A stretch of 64,000 nt of DNA from Haloarcula amylolytica JCM 13557 (GTDB taxonomy: Archaea; Halobacteriota; Halobacteria; Halobacteriales; Haloarculaceae): contig NZ_AOLW01000006.1 of NCBI RefSeq assembly GCF_000336615.1, forward strand, positions 248,001 through 312,000, in the 5' to 3' direction. The number at the start of each line of letters is the position of its first letter. Within the stretch, counting starts at the first letter, position 1. The position numbers were made by a program, and so were the translations under genes. Shown here in pieces: positions 33,637-43,290 of the stretch. The notes below the pieces were generated by a model. That model was not told the origin of the DNA. It made no database searches and saw only the letters and a list, made by a program, of their open reading frames with translations.

Positions 33637-36420
33637 ATGAGCGACCTCGACGAGGCCTACCAACTCGACTACTTCGAAGAGGAAGGCTTCCACAGACAGG
33701 AGTGTGCCTCCTGTGGCGATATGTTCTGGTCCCGTGTCGAGCGCGAGACCTGCGGCGAACCGCCGTGTGCGGAGTACGACTTCATCGACAACCCCGGCTT
33801 CGACGAGTCCCACTCGCTGACGGAGATGCGCGAGGCGTTCCTCTCTTTCTTCGAGGACCGTGACCACGAGCGCATCGACCCGTACCCGGTGGCGGCCAAC
33901 CGCTGGCGCGACGACGTGTTGTTGACCCAGGCGTCGATCTACGACTTCCAGCCGCTGGTCACCTCGGGGACGACGCCGCCCCCGGCGAACCCGCTGTGTA
34001 TCAGCCAGCCCTGTATCCGGATGCAGGACATCGACAACGTCGGCAAGACGGGGCGGCACACGATGGCCTTCGAGATGATGGCCCACCACGCGTTCAACGC
34101 GCGCGAGGACATCGAGGACCCCGAGCAGTACGCCTACGAGGGCGAGGTGTACTGGAAAGACGAGACGGTCCGGTACTGCGACGAACTGTTCGAGGAGATG
34201 GGCGCGAACCTGGACGAAATCGTCTACATCGAGGACCCGTGGGTCGGTGGCGGCAACGCCGGCCCGGCTATCGAGGTCATCTACCGCGGGGCGGAACTCG
34301 CCACGCTCGTCTTCATGTCGATGGAGCAGGACCCCGAGGGCGAGTACGAGATGAAAGACGGCAACCGGTACTCGCCGATGGACACTTACATCGTCGACAC
34401 CGGCTACGGGCTCGAACGCTGGACCTGGATGAGCCAGGGAACCCCGACGGTGTACGAGGCCGTCTACCCCGACATGATCGCCTTCCTCAAGGACAACGCC
34501 GGCATTGAACTCACCGACGAGGAGGAGCGCATCGTCCACGAGGCCGCGAAACTCGCGGGCCGAATGGACATCGACGAGGCCGAAGACATCGAGGCCGAAC
34601 GCGACACCATCGCCGCCGAGATCGGCGTCGGGGTCGAGGAGATGCGGGACCTGATGGCACCACTCGAGGACATCTACGCCATCGCCGACCACTGCCGGAC
34701 GCTCGCGTACATGCTCGGCGACGGCATCGTCCCGTCGAACGTCGGGACGGGCTATCTGGCCCGGATGGTGCTGCGCCGGACGAAGCGACTGGTCGACGGC
34801 GTCGGCGTCGACGCGCCACTCGACGAACTCGTTGATATGCAGGCCGAGCGACTGGGCTACGAGAACCGCGACACCATCCGCGACATCGTCCGCACCGAGG
34901 TCGAGAAGTACCGCGAGACGCTGGACCGGGGTGGCCGGCGCGTCCGCCAGTTGGCCGACGAGTACGCCGAGAAGGGCGAGCCGATCCCGACCGCGGAACT
35001 GGTCGAACTGTACGACTCCCACGGGATTCAGCCGGACATGGTCGAGGAGATCGCCGCCGAGAAAGGCGTCGCGGTCGACGTGCCCGACGACTTCTACGCG
35101 GTCGTCGCCCAGCGACACGGCGGCGACGACACCGCCACCGAGGAGTCACGGACGCCCTACGAGGACCGGCTCGAAGAACTGCCCGAGACCGACCGGCTCT
35201 ACTACGAGGACCAGCAGCGGACCGAGTTCGAGGCCGTCGTCCTTGAGGTGTTCGACCGCGACGACGACACCTACGACGTGGTGCTCGACCAGACCATGTT
35301 CTACCCCGAAGGCGGTGGCCAGCCGCCGGACCGGGGAACACTGTCGACCGACGACGTCTCCGCCGAGGTGACCGACGTCCAGCAGTACGGCGACGTCATC
35401 GTCCACACCTGCGACGACGACCCTGGCAAGGGCGAGTTCGTCCGCGGCCAGGTCGACGCCACCCGCCGGCAGCGCCTGATGCAACACCACACGGCGACCC
35501 ACATCGTCATCCACAGCGCCCGGCAGGTGCTCGGCGAGCACGTCAGGCAAGCCGGTGCCCAGAAGGGCACTGACTCCGCCCGCATCGACATCCGCCACTA
35601 CGAGTCGGTGAGCCGCGAGGAGGTCAAGGAGATCGAACGCCTCGCGAACGACATCGTGCAGGACAACATCGCCGTCTCCCAGGCGTGGCCCGACCGCAAC
35701 GAGGCCGAGGAGCGCCACGGCTTCGACCTCTACCAGGGCGGCATCCCGGCCGGCGAGCAGATCCGGCTCATCACCGTCGGCGACGACGTGCAGGCCTGCG
35801 GTGGCACCCACGTCGCCCGAACCGGTGACATCGGGGCTGTCAAGCTCCTGAACACCGAGCGGATTCAGGACGGCGTCATCCGGCTAACGTTCGCGGCGGG
35901 CAACGCCGCCATCGAGGCCACCCAGCGTACCGAAGACGCACTCACCGAGGCCGCGGATATCCTCGACGTCGCGCCCGAAGCGGTGCCGGAGACCGCCGAG
36001 CGGTTCTTCGACGAGTGGAAGGCCCGCGGCAAGGAGATCGAACAGCTCAAGGAACAGCTCGCCGAGGCCCGCGCCAGCGGCGGCGGCGATAGCGAGGAAG
36101 TCGACGTGGGCGAGGCGACCGCCGTCGTCCAGCGCATCGACGCCGACATGGACGAACTTCGCGCGCAAGCGAACGCTATCGTCGAACAGGGCAACATCGC
36201 GGTGCTCGGGTCGGGCCTCGACGGCGCGCAGTTCGTCGTTTCCGTGCCCGACGGCGTCGACGTCGACGCCGGTGAGGTCGTCGGTGAACTCGCCGGTCGC
36301 GTCGGCGGCGGCGGCGGCGGCCCGCCGGACTTCGCACAGGGCGGCGGCCCAGACACGGACGCGCTGGACGAGGCGCTTGAGGACGCCCCGGAGATACTGC
36401 GAACTGTGGCGAACGTCTGA
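33637..36420 (+). CDS. alaS: Alanyl-tRNA synthetase
   Basis: 927 residues; class II synthetase charging tRNA-Ala. The archaeal N-terminal zinc-like [18 protein letters not shown] comes first (about residues 24-40). Class II aminoacylation motifs follow, including [14 protein letters not shown]. The editing domain keeps HHTATH and CGGTH, the zinc ligands that clear misacylated Ser/Gly. The C-terminal DHH1-type domain ends with a Gly-rich [15 protein letters not shown]. Length is typical of archaea. AUG start at 33637 with TATA-like gttttagg 25 bp before. No intein or truncation. Confidence 0.98.
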   Translation: MSDLDEAYQLDYFEEEGFHRQECASCGDMFWSRVERETCGEPPCAEYDFIDNPGFDESHSLTEMREAFLSFFEDRDHERIDPYPVAANRWRDDVLLTQASIYDFQPLVTSGTTPPPANPLCISQPCIRMQDIDNVGKTGRHTMAFEMMAHHAFNAREDIEDPEQYAYEGEVYWKDETVRYCDELFEEMGANLDEIVYIEDPWVGGGNAGPAIEVIYRGAELATLVFMSMEQDPEGEYEMKDGNRYSPMDTYIVDTGYGLERWTWMSQGTPTVYEAVYPDMIAFLKDNAGIELTDEEERIVHEAAKLAGRMDIDEAEDIEAERDTIAAEIGVGVEEMRDLMAPLEDIYAIADHCRTLAYMLGDGIVPSNVGTGYLARMVLRRTKRLVDGVGVDAPLDELVDMQAERLGYENRDTIRDIVRTEVEKYRETLDRGGRRVRQLADEYAEKGEPIPTAELVELYDSHGIQPDMVEEIAAEKGVAVDVPDDFYAVVAQRHGGDDTATEESRTPYEDRLEELPETDRLYYEDQQRTEFEAVVLEVFDRDDDTYDVVLDQTMFYPEGGGQPPDRGTLSTDDVSAEVTDVQQYGDVIVHTCDDDPGKGEFVRGQVDATRRQRLMQHHTATHIVIHSARQVLGEHVRQAGAQKGTDSARIDIRHYESVSREEVKEIERLANDIVQDNIAVSQAWPDRNEAEERHGFDLYQGGIPAGEQIRLITVGDDVQACGGTHVARTGDIGAVKLLNTERIQDGVIRLTFAAGNAAIEATQRTEDALTEAADILDVAPEAVPETAERFFDEWKARGKEIEQLKEQLAEARASGGGDSEEVDVGEATAVVQRIDADMDELRAQANAIVEQGNIAVLGSGLDGAQFVVSVPDGVDVDAGEVVGELAGRVGGGGGGPPDFAQGGGPDTDALDEALEDAPEILRTVANV

Positions 36421-36690
36421 GACGGACTGCTGCATCATTTCCGCATCGACCACCTGCGGACGGCGACTATCACGGGAACCAGGGACAGCGTCCGCCTGAA
36501 TCGTCCCCGTTCTTTCTCACCGCTGGTTCCGTTCTACGCTCGGTTACCTCGGACAGTTGTCCGATTAAGACTCGATATTCTGCCCGAACGGTCCGAATAC
36601 ACTCAAGAGATACAATTACATTTAGTTGTAGTAGGTGTATCTGGATGAGTTTCCAAAAGTATTTTCAGTAACTGCCCATCTATAGCAGAT

Positions 36691-36846
36691 ATGAGCGGAG
36701 AACGTGACCTCGCACACATTCAGTCCCATACCGAATACATACGGTCACAACGGACGTGTCGGCGATGTGGGACCAGTATTCCCGCTGCTAGCGGCCGTGC
36801 TACCGATGAACTGTGTGAAAACTGCAGTGCCACCCGTGCTACCTGA
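36691..36846 (+). CDS. Zinc-finger microprotein
   Basis: 51 residues: MSGERDLAHIQSHTEYIRSQ, then TCRRCG and LCENC, giving two CxxC pairs about 21 residues apart. Followed 4 bp later by another small gene, so probably a two-gene unit. TATA-like elements lie near 36668-36676. 36421-36690 otherwise shows only AT-rich promoter DNA. Function unknown. Confidence 0.7.
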   Translation: MSGERDLAHIQSHTEYIRSQRTCRRCGTSIPAASGRATDELCENCSATRAT

Positions 36847-36849
36847 CCC

Positions 36850-37041
36850 ATGAGTACGACCACGACGCCCCCGTCGGACACTGACCTGGACGAAGCGCCG
36901 GAGTTCGAACTGGACTGCCTGTACGACGACCCCGAGAACCCCTCGGAGCTGACGATTTTCCCCTCGGACCGCCAGCAATCCGTGACCGAGTGGGTCACTG
37001 CGGATCGGTCAGCGGCCGTCTCTCTCGACGAACTGCGCTGA
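36850..37041 (+). CDS. Conserved 63-residue acidic protein (DUF7511-like)
   Basis: MSTTTTPPSDTDLDEAPEFE opens an acidic tail, followed by LDCLYDDPENPSELTIFPSD and the C-terminal EWVTADRSAAVSLDELR. The block 'D-P-ENPSELTIFPS ... TEWVTAD' is conserved in haloarchaeal proteins of the DUF7511 type as far as I recall. Starts 4 bp after the zinc microprotein stop, so probably co-transcribed. It converges on the antiporter gene 18 bp away. Function unknown. Confidence 0.7.
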   Translation: MSTTTTPPSDTDLDEAPEFELDCLYDDPENPSELTIFPSDRQQSVTEWVTADRSAAVSLDELR

Positions 37042-37059
37042 GCGGCGCGTCACGCTCGC

Positions 37060-38922
37060 CTATTTACCCTGACACAGCCGTCTGGCGTCCCGCATCGCCT
37101 CGTTGGTCTCGCAGACGAGTGTCAGGTGGTCGCCGCTCGCGAGGCGGAAATCGCTGTCGGGGACTCTGTCTGTTCCGTTACGGCTTACCATTGCGACCAG
37201 GCAGCCGTCCGGGAGCTTGTCGGCGGTTTCCTCTATCGTCCGGTCGATCAGCGACTCGTTCCTGAGTTCGACCTCCAGTACGTCCCCCGTTCGCCCGGAG
37301 TCCGACAGCCAGTGGGCCAGCGCCGGTCGCTCGACCGCGTCGTCGATGGCGTCGGCGACGGCGAAGCCGGCGGAGATCGTTTCGACGTCGAGGTCCTCGA
37401 AGGCCTCGACGTTGTTCGGCTGGTTCGCTCTGGCGACCACGGTATCGACGTCGAACCGAGTCGTCGCCAGTTGTGCGACGAGCAGGTTCACGTCGTCGTC
37501 TGCGGTCGCGGCGACGACAACGGACGCCCGGTCCGCCCCTGCTTCTTCGAGGACGTGCGCGTTCGTCGCGTCCCCGTGGACGATGCGGTGGCCGTCGGCC
37601 CGCGTCCGCTCGACCGTGTCCTCGTCGCTGTCGATGAGGACGACCTCCTCGCCGCGTGATTCGTATCGTACTGCCAGTTCCCGGCCGACGCGACCGCCGC
37701 CGACGATGAGTGTTTGCATGGGAAGGATGTCGAGCGCTTGCGCGAAGTGACGGGCCAGCCCGCCTTGAAACATGACGGTCGTGAAGATGACGAGAAAGAC
37801 AGTCCCGACGAGGACCGTCGCAGCATCCGGGTTCTCGGGACGCAGTTCGATGGCGAACAGCGTGGCGACGCTGGCCGGGACGATACCGCGCGGCCCCATC
37901 GCGCCGACGAACATCCGCTCTCGAACGGTCAGTCGCCCACCCAGCGTCGAGAGGAACACGCCGAGCGGGCGGACGAGCGTGACGACGACGATGACGACGA
38001 CGAGTCCGCCGATTCCGAGCGCACGCAGGTCACCGAGCGATAGCTGGGCGGCCAACACGATGAAGACGAACGAGAGGACAAACAGCGTGATACCGCCCTT
38101 GAACTCGGCGATCTCCTCTTCGTGGGGGAGGTCAGCGTTCCCCAGTACGATACCGGCAACGGCGGCGGCCGCGATGCCGGCCTCCGAGAGCCACATGCTT
38201 CCCAGCGCGTACGCCAGCAGCGCCGCGGTCAGGACCACCGCCCGGGCGTTTTGCATGGCGTTGTCCGCCGAAAGGTGCCACCGCCGGAGCAGGAGTGCGA
38301 TGCCGCCGCCGACGGCGATACCGACGATGTGGCCCACGACCAGCCGGGCGACGAACGCCTCGACGACGACCACCGGCGAGGACTGGCTCGCGATGACGAA
38401 CTCGAACGTCGCCACCGCAAGGATGGCTGCGGTCACGTCGTTGATGATGCCCTCGGTCTCCAGCGCTGCGGCGACCCGATCCCTGACTGGGACCACCTGC
38501 ATGATCGGCGTGATGACCGTCGGCCCGGTGGCGATCAGCAGGCTCCCGACGAGGACGGCAACTGGCCACGTCGTCCCGAACACGACCTTGACGGCGACGG
38601 CGGTTCCGACGAGCGAGACGAACGCGCCGATTGTCACCAGTCCAAGCGCCTCCCTGGACGCTTCACGGACTCGCTCGACGGTGAGGTGGAACGCCCCCTC
38701 GAAGACGATGATACCGACGCTGAGGCCGACGATAGCCTGCAGCCCGGCCTGTCCGAATATCGCGGGGTCGACGAGGTCGAGGGCCTGCGGGCCGACGAAG
38801 ACGCCGGCGACCAGCAGGAACGCGACGCTCGGGATCTGGAGCCAGTCGGCGACCAGTTGCGCGGCGACACCCAGACTCACGACCAACACGACAGCGCCGA
38901 TAAGTGATGCTGCTCCGGACAC
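37060..38922 (-). CDS. Cation/proton antiporter (CPA1-type) with TrkA-N and TrkA-C domains
   Basis: 620 residues. About 12 membrane helices come first, with IATGPTVITPIMQVVPV and LETEGIINDVTAAIL carrying the acidic ion-site residues of CPA1 exchangers. A cytosolic Rossmann domain follows: TLIVGGGRVGRELAVRY binds NAD(H), typical of TrkA-N (RCK), and a TrkA-C domain closes the protein (GDVLEVELRNESLIDRTIEE). This fits nucleotide-gated Na+ or K+/H+ exchange. Likely role in pH and Na+/K+ balance in a salt-in halophile. Divergent from the alpha/beta-hydrolase gene. Confidence 0.92.
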   Translation of the reverse strand: MSGAASLIGAVVLVVSLGVAAQLVADWLQIPSVAFLLVAGVFVGPQALDLVDPAIFGQAGLQAIVGLSVGIIVFEGAFHLTVERVREASREALGLVTIGAFVSLVGTAVAVKVVFGTTWPVAVLVGSLLIATGPTVITPIMQVVPVRDRVAAALETEGIINDVTAAILAVATFEFVIASQSSPVVVVEAFVARLVVGHIVGIAVGGGIALLLRRWHLSADNAMQNARAVVLTAALLAYALGSMWLSEAGIAAAAVAGIVLGNADLPHEEEIAEFKGGITLFVLSFVFIVLAAQLSLGDLRALGIGGLVVVIVVVTLVRPLGVFLSTLGGRLTVRERMFVGAMGPRGIVPASVATLFAIELRPENPDAATVLVGTVFLVIFTTVMFQGGLARHFAQALDILPMQTLIVGGGRVGRELAVRYESRGEEVVLIDSDEDTVERTRADGHRIVHGDATNAHVLEEAGADRASVVVAATADDDVNLLVAQLATTRFDVDTVVARANQPNNVEAFEDLDVETISAGFAVADAIDDAVERPALAHWLSDSGRTGDVLEVELRNESLIDRTIEETADKLPDGCLVAMVSRNGTDRVPDSDFRLASGDHLTLVCETNEAMRDARRLCQGK

Positions 38923-39004
38923 GGGATTGGCGGCCCTTCGACAGCCAGCGCTAAAGACCTACTCACCGAAAGAGACACACCGCCGGCGCGGGAATCGACG
39001 GCTA

Positions 39005-39766
39005 ATGCCGACCGCACGCAACCGCGACGTGTCCCTCTACTACGAAGCCGACGGCGACGGCCCCACCGTCGTGTTCATCAACGACGTGGGGTACGGGGCG
39101 TGGCTCTGGGGCTGGCACTACGACGCCGTCGCCGGTCCCTACGAGACGGTGGTGTGGGACCTCCGCGGAACCGGCCGGTCGGACGCGCCGGCGGGACCGT
39201 ACGACGCGGACACGCTGGCGGCTGACCTCGAAGCCGTGCTGGCCGACCACGGCGTCGGGAGCGCCCACCTCGTCGGGGCCGGCCTCGGCGGGATGGTCGC
39301 GCTCGAATACGCCCACCAGTACAACCGCGCCCGTTCGCTGACGCTGTACTGTACGGCGGGATCTGGCGATGCGGTGGATCGGGCGGAACTGGACGCGCTC
39401 GCGCTGGATGCCCCATCGTCGCTTGCAGGAGCGTTTTCGCCGGCGTTCCGCGAACACGACCCGGACCTCATGGAGCGGATCGCAGGCTGGCGCGCTGACG
39501 AGGACGCTACTGGCGCGGCCCGAGACGCGCAGGCCAACGCAATGACGGCTTTCGACCCGCCGCCGCTGTACGAGATTACCCAGCCCGCCGAGGTGTACTA
39601 CGGTCTGGACGACCCCGTCGTGTCGCCGGCGGCCGCGCAGTCGCTGGCGGCCGATCTCCCCCGTGGAACCGGGGAGGCCGTCGAGGGTCGCCACTGCTGT
39701 TTCATCGAGTACGCGCCGGCGGTGACTGACCGATTGCTGGCGCTACTGGACGAGCAGACAGAGTAA
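39005..39766 (+). CDS. Alpha/beta-hydrolase-fold protein lacking the nucleophile serine
   Basis: 253 residues from MPTARNRDVSLYYEADGDGP. The fold is clear from VVWDLRGTGRSDAP, LADLEAVLADHGV-type helix and the nucleophile elbow HLVGAGLGGMVALEYA. In active members the elbow is GxSxG with Ser between two variable residues; here residues 91-96 read GAGLGG, with Gly93 where the Ser should be. The acid loop (YYGLDDPVVSP) and His (EGRHCCFIEYA) are kept. So it may be a non-catalytic binding protein, or use another residue. Upstream of hisB by 58 bp. Confidence 0.82.
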   Translation: MPTARNRDVSLYYEADGDGPTVVFINDVGYGAWLWGWHYDAVAGPYETVVWDLRGTGRSDAPAGPYDADTLAADLEAVLADHGVGSAHLVGAGLGGMVALEYAHQYNRARSLTLYCTAGSGDAVDRAELDALALDAPSSLAGAFSPAFREHDPDLMERIAGWRADEDATGAARDAQANAMTAFDPPPLYEITQPAEVYYGLDDPVVSPAAAQSLAADLPRGTGEAVEGRHCCFIEYAPAVTDRLLALLDEQTE

Positions 39767-39824
39767 CTATTGCACCGGGTGGCCGGACGCAATCCACAAA
39801 TACGCGGCCTGATAGGTGATACGT

Positions 39825-40412
39825 ATGACCGACCGGACGGCGGCCGTCACGCGGACCACGGCCGAGACGGACATCGAGGTCACGCTCGACGTCGACGGCG
39901 ACGGCGACAGCACCATCGACACCGGCATCGGCTTCTTCGACCACATGCTCGACTCCTTTTCGACCCACGGGCTGTTCGACCTGACCGTGCAGTGCGACGG
40001 CGATCTGGACATCGACGACCACCACACCGTCGAGGATGTCGCCATCACGCTCGGCGAGGCCTTCACCGAGGCACTGGACGACAAGCGCGGAATCCGCCGG
40101 TTCGCCGACCGCAAGGTCCCGCTGGACGAGGCTGTTGCGAGCGTCGTCGTCGACATCTCCGGCCGGCCGTACTTCGAGTTCGACGGTAAGTTCTCACAGG
40201 CCTCGGTCGGTGGGATGACCAGCCACATGGCCAAGCATTTCTGCCGCTCACTGTCGATGAACGCCGGGCTGACGCTGCACTGCGGCGTCGAGGGCGAGAA
40301 CGCTCATCACGAGATCGAGGCGCTGTTCAAGGGGCTGGCGCGGGCGCTCGACGATGCGACCCGTATCGACGAGCGACGCTCCGACGTGGCGAGTACGAAG
40401 GGCGAACTGTAG
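39825..40412 (+). CDS. hisB: Imidazoleglycerol-phosphate dehydratase
   Basis: 195 residues, sixth step of histidine synthesis, dehydrating imidazole-glycerol-phosphate. The two manganese-binding clusters are [11 protein letters not shown] with [11 protein letters not shown] and [11 protein letters not shown] with [11 protein letters not shown]. Start at 39825 ([14 protein letters not shown]); a Met three codons earlier is possible. It is the only his gene in the window, as usual for scattered haloarchaeal his genes. The ACT regulator follows after 66 bp. Confidence 0.96.
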   Translation: MTDRTAAVTRTTAETDIEVTLDVDGDGDSTIDTGIGFFDHMLDSFSTHGLFDLTVQCDGDLDIDDHHTVEDVAITLGEAFTEALDDKRGIRRFADRKVPLDEAVASVVVDISGRPYFEFDGKFSQASVGGMTSHMAKHFCRSLSMNAGLTLHCGVEGENAHHEIEALFKGLARALDDATRIDERRSDVASTKGEL

Positions 40413-40478
40413 CCGACCGCGACCCCTCGTTTCGACCGCTGTCGGCACCGATTAGTGGCCCCGCGTCCACCGTTCCGT

Positions 40479-40982
40479 ATGTTCGACGAGATCATGCAGA
40501 AATTCGAGGACTCTCCCGGTCAGCAGGACGTCATCCGCTTGCTGCTGGAACGAGGGTTCTCCGTCAACGAGGACGGCCGCGTCGTCTCGGGCGGTATCGA
40601 AATCCCGAACACGGGTATCGCCCGCGAGGCCGACGTCGACCGCCGCGTGGTCAACGCGACGACGGACGCGATTCTCGACGACGACGACCTGCGGCGCATC
40701 TTCCGCAATATCTCCTCCGTGCCGAGCCTGCTCGATCTCGCCCCGGTGCTCGATCTGCACGCAGTGACCGTCACCGTCCGCGCCGCCGACGAGTCCGGCA
40801 TCGTCTCGACGGTCACGTCGGCTATCGCCGACCACGGCATCTCTATCCGCCAGGTCCTGAGCGAAGACCCCGAGTTCACCGACGAACCGAAACTGTACGT
40901 CATCACTGACGAGGAACTGCCCGGCGACCTCATCAACGAAATCCGCCGTCTGGCGTTCGTCCGGACCATCGAACTGGCGTAA
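40479..40982 (+). CDS. ACT-domain regulator of amino acid metabolism (COG2061 type)
   Basis: 167 residues from MFDEIMQKFEDSPGQQDVIR. The N-terminal half is a winged-helix-like domain (VIRLLLERGFSVNEDGRV), and the C-terminal half an ACT domain (VTVTVRAADESGIVSTVTSAI, then SIRQVLSEDPEF). This combination matches archaeal proteins named regulator of amino acid metabolism. Binding of an amino acid to the ACT domain is expected. Its stop overlaps the ferredoxin start by one base (TAATG), so the two are coupled. Confidence 0.85.
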   Translation: MFDEIMQKFEDSPGQQDVIRLLLERGFSVNEDGRVVSGGIEIPNTGIAREADVDRRVVNATTDAILDDDDLRRIFRNISSVPSLLDLAPVLDLHAVTVTVRAADESGIVSTVTSAIADHGISIRQVLSEDPEFTDEPKLYVITDEELPGDLINEIRRLAFVRTIELA

Positions 40983-41317
40983 TGGCAGCAACGCTCACCG
41001 TCGAGACGCCCGCGGGAGAAACCCACGAACTCACCGCCGAACGTGGGGCTGTCCTCCGGGACGTGCTTCTCGATGCCGACCTCTCGCCGCACGGCCGCTA
41101 CGCCAAGCGGGTCAACTGCGGCGGCCGCGGCATCTGTGCCACCTGCGGCGTCCGTCTCGCCGAGCCGCCCGACCCCGACCACTGGCACGACGACCTCGCC
41201 GACCGCTTTGGCTACCCGCGACTCTCCTGTCAGCTCCGGGTTCGGGACGGAATGCGGGTCAAACTGCTTGACAAGCGGGTCTGGGGGTCGCGGCAACCGG
41301 ACGGCAGGACGGACTGA
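40982..41317 (+). CDS. 2Fe-2S plant-type ferredoxin
   Basis: 111 residues with cysteines 46, 52, 55 and 83 in CGGRGICATCG and SCQL, a C-x5-C-x2-C-x27-C pattern; plant-type ferredoxins mostly show C-x4-C, so one extra residue sits in the first loop. N-terminal MAATLTVETPAGETHELTAE is a normal beta-grasp. It lacks the long acidic insertion of the main haloarchaeal ferredoxin, so it is a distinct, minor ferredoxin. It is coupled with the ACT regulator, and the IMPACT gene follows after 58 bp. Electron partner unknown. Confidence 0.88.
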   Translation: MAATLTVETPAGETHELTAERGAVLRDVLLDADLSPHGRYAKRVNCGGRGICATCGVRLAEPPDPDHWHDDLADRFGYPRLSCQLRVRDGMRVKLLDKRVWGSRQPDGRTD

Positions 41318-41375
41318 CTCACTGCTGGGAGCGCGAACGACAAACGCTATTCCGACGCCGGGCGTACGCCGGCCC

Positions 41376-41978
41376 GTGACGGACAGCTATCGGACCGTTC
41401 CGGGCCGCGGCGAGGCGCGCTTCGAGGTACGGGGCTCGGAGTTCATCGGCCACGTCGCCCCGGCGACGACCGTCGAAGCCGCCGAGGCGTTCGTCGACGC
41501 CGTCAGGGAGGAGTACGCCGACGCCACCCACAACGTCCCCGCCTACCGCGTCCGCGCGGACCCTTTTCGGGAGTATGCCAGCGACGACGGCGAACCGAGC
41601 GGCAGCGCCGGCGACCCCGCGCTGAACGTTCTCCAGCAACGCGATATCGAGAACGTCGTCGCCGTCGTCACGCGCTACTACGGCGGGACGAACCTCGGCG
41701 TCGGCGGCCTAGCCAGTGCCTACTCCAGAGCGGTGAAAGAGGGCGTTGACGACGCAGGCGTGGTCGAGGAGGTGCCCCACGAGCAGTTCACCGTAACCGT
41801 CGCCTACGACGACTCCGGCACCGTTCGGAGCCTGCTTGAATCAGCAGGTGTCGAGTTCGAGGCCGACTACGAGGCAGAAGTCGTCTTCGAGGTTCGGGTG
41901 CCCACTGTGGAGGGCAGCGAACTGCGGGACCGAATTCGGAGCGCGACCAGCGGGCGGGCGGCTATCGAACTGGCGTGA
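41376..41978 (+). CDS. IMPACT/YigZ-family protein
   Basis: 200 residues from a GTG (VTDSYRTVPGRGEARFEV); no ATG fits the family's N-terminus. UPF0029 domain: GSEFIGHVAPATTVEAAEAF, then ASDDGEPSGSAGDPALNVLQ and VTRYYGGTNLGVGGLASAYS are the standard signatures. The C-terminal DUF1949-like domain (FTVTVAYDDSGTVRSLLES) is present. In eukaryotes IMPACT regulates Gcn2; archaeal/bacterial role is unclear. Its stop is 7 bp from the stop of the convergent YgfZ-like gene. Confidence 0.9.
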   Translation: MTDSYRTVPGRGEARFEVRGSEFIGHVAPATTVEAAEAFVDAVREEYADATHNVPAYRVRADPFREYASDDGEPSGSAGDPALNVLQQRDIENVVAVVTRYYGGTNLGVGGLASAYSRAVKEGVDDAGVVEEVPHEQFTVTVAYDDSGTVRSLLESAGVEFEADYEAEVVFEVRVPTVEGSELRDRIRSATSGRAAIELA

Positions 41979-41984
41979 CCCTCG

Positions 41985-43070
41985 CTACTCGTAGGTCGGC
42001 AACCGCGCCGACTGCGCCGAGCCGTCGATAAAGGGCAGGTCGACCTGCTGTGCGCTGACCGGTTCACCGTCGATGCGGATGGTCAGCGCGTCTTCGGGCC
42101 GTTCCCAACTGAGATTCGCCAGCGCAATCGGGGCCTCCCGCATCGGGCTCCGGCCGGCCCGGGTCACGTCGCCGACGTGCTCGTCGCCAGCGAACACCGC
42201 GGCACCGGATTCGGGGCATTCCTCGACGGCGAGGCCGACTAATCGTTGAGTGGGGTGTCCCCGGTTCTCGATGCGGGAGACGACCTCCTGACCGACGTAA
42301 CACCCTTTCTCGAAGTCGAGAGCGTTCCGCAGGCCCAGATTGTTTGGAAGCGCCCCCTCGATTTCGGTGTCGAACAGCGGCGTGCCGGCCTCTAACGTCA
42401 GCGTCTCCCAGGTCCGGTAGCCGAAGGGAACGGCGTTGAGCCCGCGGTTGACGAGCGTGTCGAAGACGGCCTCGGCGTCATCGGCGCTACAGACAACGTC
42501 GTAGCTCTCCTCGCCGGCGAGGTTGTCCGTCCGGATGACGGAGACGCCGGCGTCGCCGAGTTCGCCCCGCTCGAAGGTCAGCGGTGCCGGCGGGGTACCG
42601 GTCTGGTGGAGAACGCTTGCGATTTTCTCTGTCGCTTTCGGCCCGTGGACGCCGAAGACGGCGAAGTCGTCGGTCGCCACCTCGAACTCGACGTCCTGAA
42701 TGAACGTCTTGTCCGCCCACTCCGCGGCAAGGTCCTCGGCTTTCTGGGGCGGTGTGAACACGAGCAGGCGCTCGCCGGCGTTGTACACGTACATGTCCGT
42801 GTCGACGCGGCCGTCGGGGTCGAGCAGGAGCGCGTAACAGCCCGCGCCGTCATCGTCTGGCACGCGGTTCGAGACGGCATTGTCGACGTAGTCGACGCGG
42901 TCCTCGCCGGTGACGACAATCACGCCGTAGCCGTACTCCATCGCTCCGACGACGTTCCGAACTGCGCGGTGGGTCCGCTCCGGTCGCCCGTAGTTGTCGA
43001 CGACGCTCCGACCACCGACCTCCCTGAACGTCGCTCCGTGGGCCTCGTGAACGGACTCGAGAACAGTCAT
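41985..43070 (-). CDS. GcvT/YgfZ-like folate-binding protein
   Basis: 361 residues. The YgfZ signature KGCYVGQEVVSRIENRG is near residue 252 with its Cys; the GcvT-like folate domain is N-terminal (RNVVGAMEYGYGVIVVTGED) and the C-terminal domain ends with a beta barrel. Bacterial YgfZ and mitochondrial IBA57 help Fe-S cluster proteins with tetrahydrofolate; haloarchaea do have folates, so the same role is possible. No glycine-cleavage partner genes are near. AUG start at 43070 with clear N-terminus. Confidence 0.88.
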   Translation of the reverse strand: MTVLESVHEAHGATFREVGGRSVVDNYGRPERTHRAVRNVVGAMEYGYGVIVVTGEDRVDYVDNAVSNRVPDDDGAGCYALLLDPDGRVDTDMYVYNAGERLLVFTPPQKAEDLAAEWADKTFIQDVEFEVATDDFAVFGVHGPKATEKIASVLHQTGTPPAPLTFERGELGDAGVSVIRTDNLAGEESYDVVCSADDAEAVFDTLVNRGLNAVPFGYRTWETLTLEAGTPLFDTEIEGALPNNLGLRNALDFEKGCYVGQEVVSRIENRGHPTQRLVGLAVEECPESGAAVFAGDEHVGDVTRAGRSPMREAPIALANLSWERPEDALTIRIDGEPVSAQQVDLPFIDGSAQSARLPTYE

Positions 43071-43290
43071 TGTACGGGCATGCGGCCCTCGTGGGGAAAA
43101 ACGTCCCGTTAGCGCCGTCGGTGTGTGCGGGAAGGGGCTACAAGCCGTGCGGCCATCGTCACGGCGGCGGTGACGCGCTGACCGCTGCCGTCTGTCGCGT
43201 CCACGGTCTAATTGTCACCGCGTCACGGCGGACGTCCCTGGCTCATAGCGGAGTAAACAGAGATCGGTACGGCCGGCCGGTACGTGCCAC

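Noticed and set aside
33562-35118. 518-residue minus-strand frame over alaS
   Set aside because: Antisense shadow of alaS, whose motifs are complete. No start context or domain.
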